A DNA stretch of 64,000 nucleotides from Abelmoschus esculentus (Eukaryota > Streptophyta > Magnoliopsida > Malvales > Malvaceae): NCBI GenBank assembly GCA_035048815.1, contig JAUCBN010000043.1:7629001-7693000 (forward strand), read 5' to 3'. The notes under the pieces were generated by a model. It was not told where the DNA came from and searched no databases. It saw only the letters and a list, made by a program, of their open reading frames with translations. The position numbers and the translations under genes were made by a program. The stretch's first letter is position 1. Every line of letters starts with the position of its first letter. Shown here piece by piece: positions 58,731-64,000 of the stretch.

Positions 58731-59694
58731 GGCGCAAAGGAGACTTAACCCAGCTATGAAGGAGGTTGTTATGAAGGAGATCATTAAATGGCTTGATGCA
58801 GGTATTATATACCCTATCTCCGATAGTACGTGGATAAGTCTAGTACATTGTGTACCGAAAAAGGGAGGTATGACTTTGGTAAGCAATGAGAATAATGAAT
58901 TGATTCTAACTAGAACTGTTACAAGTTGAAGAGTTTGCATTGATTACCGTAAGTTAAATAAAGCCACTAAAAAGGATCATTTCCCTTTGCCCTTTATTGA
59001 CCAAATGCTTGATTGTCTTGTAGGAAAACCATTTTATTGTTTTCTTGACGGATATTCAGGTTACAACCAGATTGCCATAGCACCAAGTGATCAAGAGAAA
59101 ACAACACTCACTTGCCCATATAGAACATATGCATTCAGGAGAATGTCGTTTGGCTTATGCAATGCTCCGACAACCTTTCAAAGGTGTATGATGGCTATTT
59201 TCTCAGATATGGTGGAGGATTTTTTGGAAATTTTCATGGATGATTTTTCTGTCTTTGGAGACAGCTTCAAAAATTGCCTCGGCAATTTAGAAAGGGTTTT
59301 GACAAGATGAGAAGAATCAGATTTAGTTCTTAATTGGGAGAAATTCCATTTTATGGTAGATGAAGGAATTGTCCTCGGTCATAAGATTTCATCCAAGAAA
59401 ATTGAAGTTGATCGAGGAAAAGTGGACGTCATATTGAAATTGCCACCACCAACCTCGATTAAAGGAATTCGAAGTTTCCTTGGACATGCAGGTTTTTACC
59501 GAAGGTTTATTTATAATTTTTCTAAAATTTGTAAAACTTTGTGTAATTTGCTTGAGCAGGATAAAACTTTTAACTTTGACGAATCATGCAACATGGCATT
59601 TCAAAATATGAAAAAGCAACTTGCCTCGGCACCCATTGTTGTCCCACCTGATTGGTCTTTACCATTTGAAATAATGTGTGATGCAAGTGACTTT
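58731..59694 (+). pseudogene. Element E RT core and start of RNase H
   Basis: Resumes after K: EAQRRLNPAMKEVV, GIIYPISDSTWISLVHC, FPLPFIDQMLDCLVGKPFYC, GYSGYNQIAIAPSDQEKT, FGLCNAPTTFQRCMMAIF. The active site FMDD is intact at 59233-59244, unlike A and B. Then FHFMVDEGIVLGHK, IRSFLGHAGFYRRFI and the RNase H start IMCDASDF. Stops TGA 58927-58929 (Trp in relatives) and TGA 59308-59310. Cut by a solo LTR at 59699. Confidence 0.88.
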
Positions 59695-59699
59695 GTCGT

Positions 59700-61055
59700 T
59701 GATAAGTGCTTAATTCACTATCACTTTTTGCACCTTTCATGGACAATATTCACTTAATCTACACCTACTTGAACTAATGCATGTACTTAATGTGAGATAT
59801 TTAGATATTCTGCTTTTGTGACTTATAAAGATGATATTTATAGAAAATGCAGGCTTTATGGCACCTTTTATGCAATTACAGGAATATCTATTGCCTCGGC
59901 AGTAACTGAGGCTGAGGCAGAACCTGAGGCCGCGGCAGAAGCTGAAGGACAAGTACCGATATTGTAGGCGAGTTGAAGAGAAAAATGAGGTGGACGTTTC
60001 TGGACAAGCAGCAAAGGATCGGAGCTGGGAAGCGAGCAGAAAGCCCAAAGTCAAAGGCCACGCAGAAAAGAATCCTTGTGGGAATAAACTTGGAAATAAA
60101 ACAAATATTTTATTTGTACTTGACTTGTGTTTTACTCCAAGCTGTATTCCTACTTAGGAAAGGTTTTCCCTAGGCCAAGCTTATATAAACCATAGCCGCC
60201 CAAAGAGAAGAAGACATCATATACACAGCGCACGAGAGAAATTAGATTTTTAGAGTTTTCTTTGTTTCAATTATGTTCTAAATTTTCTTAGGGTTTAGGT
60301 GAAGGTTGTTGAGTATTTGTGAGAAAAGATTGAACTTTTTTTCTTGTTTTATGCAATAAAATATTAAAGTTTGCTTATTCTTTGCAATTCATTGATCTTG
60401 CATTCAAGTTGGGGAGAGAAGTTTGTGAGAGATTTATTTATCCAATATCGGGAGAGTTGGATTCACGAAATGAATAAGTACAGTATTTTTCTAGCTGGAA
60501 AATACTAACTTGGCCTAGGGAAAGGTTAGAGTTTCAGCGGCTAAAAGAAGTGTGAGATTGGTTGGTGGTTATCATTGATTCATGTCAGGAGGTATCATCA
60601 AGGACTAGTCATCAATAGTACTTCGACTTAGGGATAAGCGAAGTCATCCAAGGACACTTTGCCGAACCTTAAAGAAGTCCACCCAAGAGCAAGCGATTGT
60701 CGCGGCGGACTCTAGTCTTCACTGTCGAGGCAGGAAATTACAGTTCTACCGAGGCAGTGTTGCATTATTGCACAGAACAGAGACAAGTTAAACTCAAAAT
60801 ACGATTCAACTGGATCCTGCCCATTCTCTAAATCTGATCTTATTTCCATTCACCATTCTCTTTTTATTACTCAGTTATTTTAGTTTTCAAAACGACCAAT
60901 TTAATCTATGTCTTTTATTTCTTTTATAGAGCGAGAAGAGAAAAGAGAGCATATTAAGTACACTAATCCCTGTGGAGACGATACTTGATACTTATCACTT
61001 TATTACTTGCGACGTGTACACTTGCATTATTTGCGCACTCTTTTTACACGCAACA
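59700..61055 (+). mobile_element. Solo LTR of the B/C family in RNase H of element E
   Basis: 1356 bp, TGATAAGTGC...ACACGCAACA, flanked by GTCGT (59695-59699) and GCTGT (61056-61060). The two differ at two positions, each one C-to-T step from GCCGT. TATA box TTATATAAAC at about 60181-60190. Almost the same length as the LTRs of B, so probably full size. Confidence 0.92.
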
Positions 61056-62752
61056 GCTGTAGGAGCAGTATTAGGCCAAAGAAAAGGTAATATTTTTCAT
61101 GTGATTTACTATGCTACTAAAATCCTCAATGATGCTCAATTAAATTACACAACCACAGAAAATGAATTACTGACAATAGTATTTGCATTTGATAAATTTC
61201 GTTCCTATTTAATTGGTACTAAGGTAATTGTCCATACTGACCACTCGGCAATTAAATATTTGATTGCTAAGAAAGATGCCAAACCTCGTCTAATTCGTTG
61301 GATTTTGCTTTTGCAAGAATTTGACATTGAAATTAAGGATAGGAAAGGAACGGAAAATGAAGTGGCCGATCATTTGTCAAGGTTGGAAGAAGGAAACGGC
61401 AAAGATAATCCATGGGAGATTGATGATGCATTTCCGGATGAAAAATTAATGATTGCCTCGGCAACACCATGGTATGTCGATTTTGTGAACTTTTTAGTTA
61501 GCGGTGTAATACCTTATGATCTTAATTATCACGGAAAGAAGCGGTTCCTACATAATGTTAAGCATTATTATTGGGACGAGCCTCTTTTGTTTAAGCAATG
61601 TGCAGATCAGGTTATTCGAAGATGTGTCCCATAGGAAGAACAAAAAAATGTGCTTCGGCAATGTCATTCTTCGCCATATGGAGGACATTTTGGTGGAACG
61701 CAAATAGCTGCTAAAGTGTTACAATCCGGTTTATTTTGGCCCACTCTTTATAAAGATACCCATGAATTTTACACGCAATGTGATCGATGCCAAAGGACGG
61801 GAAATATTTCCAAAAGACATGAGAAGCCACTTCAAAATATCCTAGAAGTCGAATTATTCGATGTGTGGGGTATTGATTTCATAGGACCTTTCTCATATTC
61901 TTTTGGTAATATGTATATTTTACTTGCTGTCGATTATGTTTCTAAATGGGTTGAAGCTGCAGTTTGTCAAAAAGACGATGCCAAAACTATTCAGAAATTT
62001 CTCCATAAGAACATTTTCACGCGGTTTGGAATGCCAAGAGCAATAATCAGTGATGGGGGTAAGCATTTTGATAATAAATTGATTGCCAAAATGTTGCAGC
62101 ACCTTGGAGCTACACACCGAATTGCCACAGCATATCACCCCCAAACCAACGGGCAAGCCGAGATTTCTAACCAAGAATTGAAGAGCATCCTTGAGAAAGT
62201 GGTAAATCCTTCTAGGAAGGATTGGTCTCTTCGAATTGATGATGCACTTTGGGCATATCACACCGCATTCAAAACTCCTTTAGGCATGCACCTTATCGGC
62301 TTGTCTATGGAAAATCATGCCATCTTCCGGTAGAAATCGAACATAAGGCATATTGGGCTATTAGAACCATGAACATGGATTGGGAGAGTGCTAGACAAAA
62401 ACCTTTGCTGGACCTGAATGGAATTGAAGAATTTCGTGCAATGGCTTATGATAATGCAAGAATTTACAAGGAGAATACTAAGCGTTGGCATGATAAGAAA
62501 TTGATTCCGCGGCTTTTTATGCCTGGGCAACTAGTTCTTCTTTTCAATTCTCGATTGAAGATTTTTCTCGAAAAGCTTAAGTCAAGATGGTCTGGACCGT
62601 TTGAAGTGGTTAAACCGTTTTCACATGGTGCAATGATAATCAAGTCCACAATTGATGGAAGAGAGTTTAAAGTCAATGGACAAAGATTGAAGAACTACAT
62701 CAACACAAATGTGGAAGATGAAAAAGAAAGGGTTACTTTAGAAGAAGCATAA
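61056..62752 (+). pseudogene. Element E RNase H rest and integrase
   Basis: RNase H continues AVGAVLGQRKGNIFHVIYYA, HTDHSAIKYLIAKKDAK. Linker with FPDEKLMIASATPWYVDF. A stop TAG at 61632-61634 precedes the integrase: zinc finger QCHSSPYGGHFGG...CDRCQ, FDVWGIDFIGPF (Asp), IISDGGKHFDN (Asp), AYHPQTNGQAEISNQELK (Glu). A frameshift near 62285 follows, then the C-terminal domain (VYGKSCHLPVEIEHKAYW, SRWSGPFEVV, KVNGQRLKNY) to the stop at 62750. The integrase core is the best preserved in the window. Confidence 0.9.
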
Positions 62753-63306
62753 TTATTCTATTCTTTAGTAATTTTTATTTTAATTGCATTTTATTTTGAA
62801 CATTTTATTTTTATTTTTAGTTTTAGTTATTTTTAATAATTTCGGTTTTTATATTTGGTTTCTTTTTATTTTATGAATAATTATCCTCTCATTATTTGAA
62901 TAATTCTTGTTTTATTTTGAATTTTAGGAAGAGAATCTGTGATCAAGGAAGATTTGATTAAGATTTGGAAGGATTTTAAGGAGAGTCAAACATGGAGAGT
63001 TTCCATAGTTGACTACAAAAGTCTTCCCCAAGACTTTCCAAAACCCCCCACACCGAAAATTTCCCTCTTTCCTTTTTAAAACCTAAAGCAAAATTTTCTC
63101 TCTTTCCCTCCTTAACCCTTGCCGCCACCTACACCCAATTAAACACCTTTGCCATCATTATTTTCCTTTATTGATTCCATACACAATCTATCACACTTCT
63201 TTTCTTTCTCTTATACCCATCACCACAATAACTCTTCATCTTCATCTTTTCTTTTTCCTTCATACTTTCAAGATCTATTTTCCCAAAAATTTCAAAACCC
63301 TTCTCC
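62753..63306 (+). other. Spacer before the third ORF of E
   Basis: AT-rich then pyrimidine-rich, no gene. Unlike B and C I do not find AACGGCTA repeats or a clear TATA box at the same distance. TTTTGAATTTTAG at about 62912-62928 could be a splice acceptor, but I see no matching donor. Confidence 0.45.
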
Positions 63307-64000
63307 ATGGCAATGAAACTCAAGAAGATTCCTCACCCAAGTTCTTCAACTGAAACCCCTTACCATCGGTTTGCAACAAAGAGTATTGAGGAACGATTTA
63401 ACAAGAAATTTGCTAATTGGAAGGTATGGGAAGAACAAGGTTTCGAATATGATATGTCATGCAAAGACTATGGGCTCGGTTCCGGCATCCATAAGATCAT
63501 CGAAGACCACAAGTGACAAATGTTTTTCCAACAACAAGAACCACCAAACGTCACGTGGGTAAGAGAATTTTATGCTCATGTTTCAGATAAAGATAACCCC
63601 CCATGTTTTCGTTTGTGGTAGGGCAATTTTCTTGGATGCTGCGGCAATTAACAACTTCTTTGGCATGCATGTCGAAGTGGATGAACACCAGCTATTTGTT
63701 GATAATATGATGGGTGACAAAGCTGAAGAAGTATTGCGTGACCTTACAATTGAAGGAAGCGACTGGAATCAAGGAGATCTCAAAGGAACAGTCAATAGGA
63801 TTTTGCTAAAGCCAGAGGCAAAGTTGTGGAACAAGTTTATTCAAATATGTTTAATGCCCACGACACACAATACCATTGTTTCGTATTCTCGTTTGTTACT
63901 AATTCACTCTATTTTGAACAGGCGTTCCATAAACGTGGGACAAATCATTTGTGATGAGATTTATGCTTGTTGGCAAAAGGTTGTTGGCGCATTTTTCTTT
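63307..64000 (+). pseudogene. Element E third ORF, partial (runs off the window)
   Basis: Starts MAMKLKKIPHPSSSTE and aligns with the third ORF of B and C: RFATKSIEERFNKKFANWKV, WVREFYAH, AAAINNFFGMHV, LLKPEAKLWNKFI, LNRRSINVGQII. A stop at 63514-63516 and a frameshift near 63595 break it. It shows that the gene belongs to more than one Athila subfamily here. The C-terminal part is not in the window. Confidence 0.78.

Larger units (their letters stand above)
49741..64000 (+). mobile_element. Element E: Athila-like element, 3' end outside window
   Basis: Plus strand: 5' LTR, tRNA-Asp primer site, gag, protease, RT, RNase H, integrase, third ORF (cut by window end). It is interrupted by copia element K in the RT N-terminal region and by a solo LTR in RNase H. 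Without these about 8.1 kb is present. The left target bases are GGCGC (49736-49740); the right copy is beyond the window. All coding parts are decayed. Confidence 0.9.

Noticed and set aside
62912..62928. Splice acceptor upstream of the third ORF of E
   Set aside because: A lone acceptor-like TTTTAG in AT-rich DNA; no convincing donor or branch point, and not shared with B or C.

Overview
The window is plant nuclear DNA made almost entirely of LTR retrotransposons nested in one another; I see no host gene, tRNA, rRNA or CRISPR array. The gag-pol proteins are of the Athila type (Ty3/gypsy: protease core DLGAS, RT core FMDD, primer site matching the 3' end of tRNA-Asp), with one Tat/Ogre-like Ty3 element (primer site matching tRNA-Arg) and one Ty1/copia element. 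The low GC content, nest depth and decay suggest heterochromatin of a flowering plant, probably a eudicot. The species cannot be named from the sequence.

Region 1 (1-26739) is a three-level nest. Element A (minus strand) is the outermost; its gag is cut by element B (4219-23722, minus) with a perfect 5-bp target duplication GGGCT. B carries gag, protease, RT, RNase H, integrase and a third ORF, between two 1355-bp LTRs. B was itself hit twice by its own LTR family: by element C (9584-16683, plus strand, internally deleted) at the RNase H/integrase border, and by a solo LTR (17949-19134) in RT.

Region 2 (26740-49740) is AT-rich decayed repeat sequence holding a possible solo LTR (28934-31136), a Tat/Ogre-like element T (31981-46417) that has lost pol and keeps only a gag-tail ORF, and an Athila-like solo LTR (46728-48041). 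The 5' LTR of T contains a solo LTR of a relative (32370-35233). It ends with an RT fragment of another Athila-like element.

Region 3 (49741-64000) is element E, an Athila-like element on the plus strand that runs off the window inside its third ORF. It is broken by a Ty1/copia element K (53916-58725, minus strand, 146-bp LTRs, duplication ATTGA) and by a solo LTR of the B/C family (59700-61055).

In an intact member the parts would work as one replication cycle: LTR TATA box, tRNA-primed minus-strand synthesis, gag particle, protease, RT/RNase H, integrase, and plus-strand priming at the polypurine tract. All coding copies here carry stops or frameshifts except the short T gag-like ORF. The observations I rate highest are a strongly over-represented palindrome TGCCNNGGCA confined to the Athila-type elements, duplicated stem-loop plus polypurine cassettes with a constant loop and changing stems, and a probable internal promoter with AACGGCTA repeats upstream of the third ORF.
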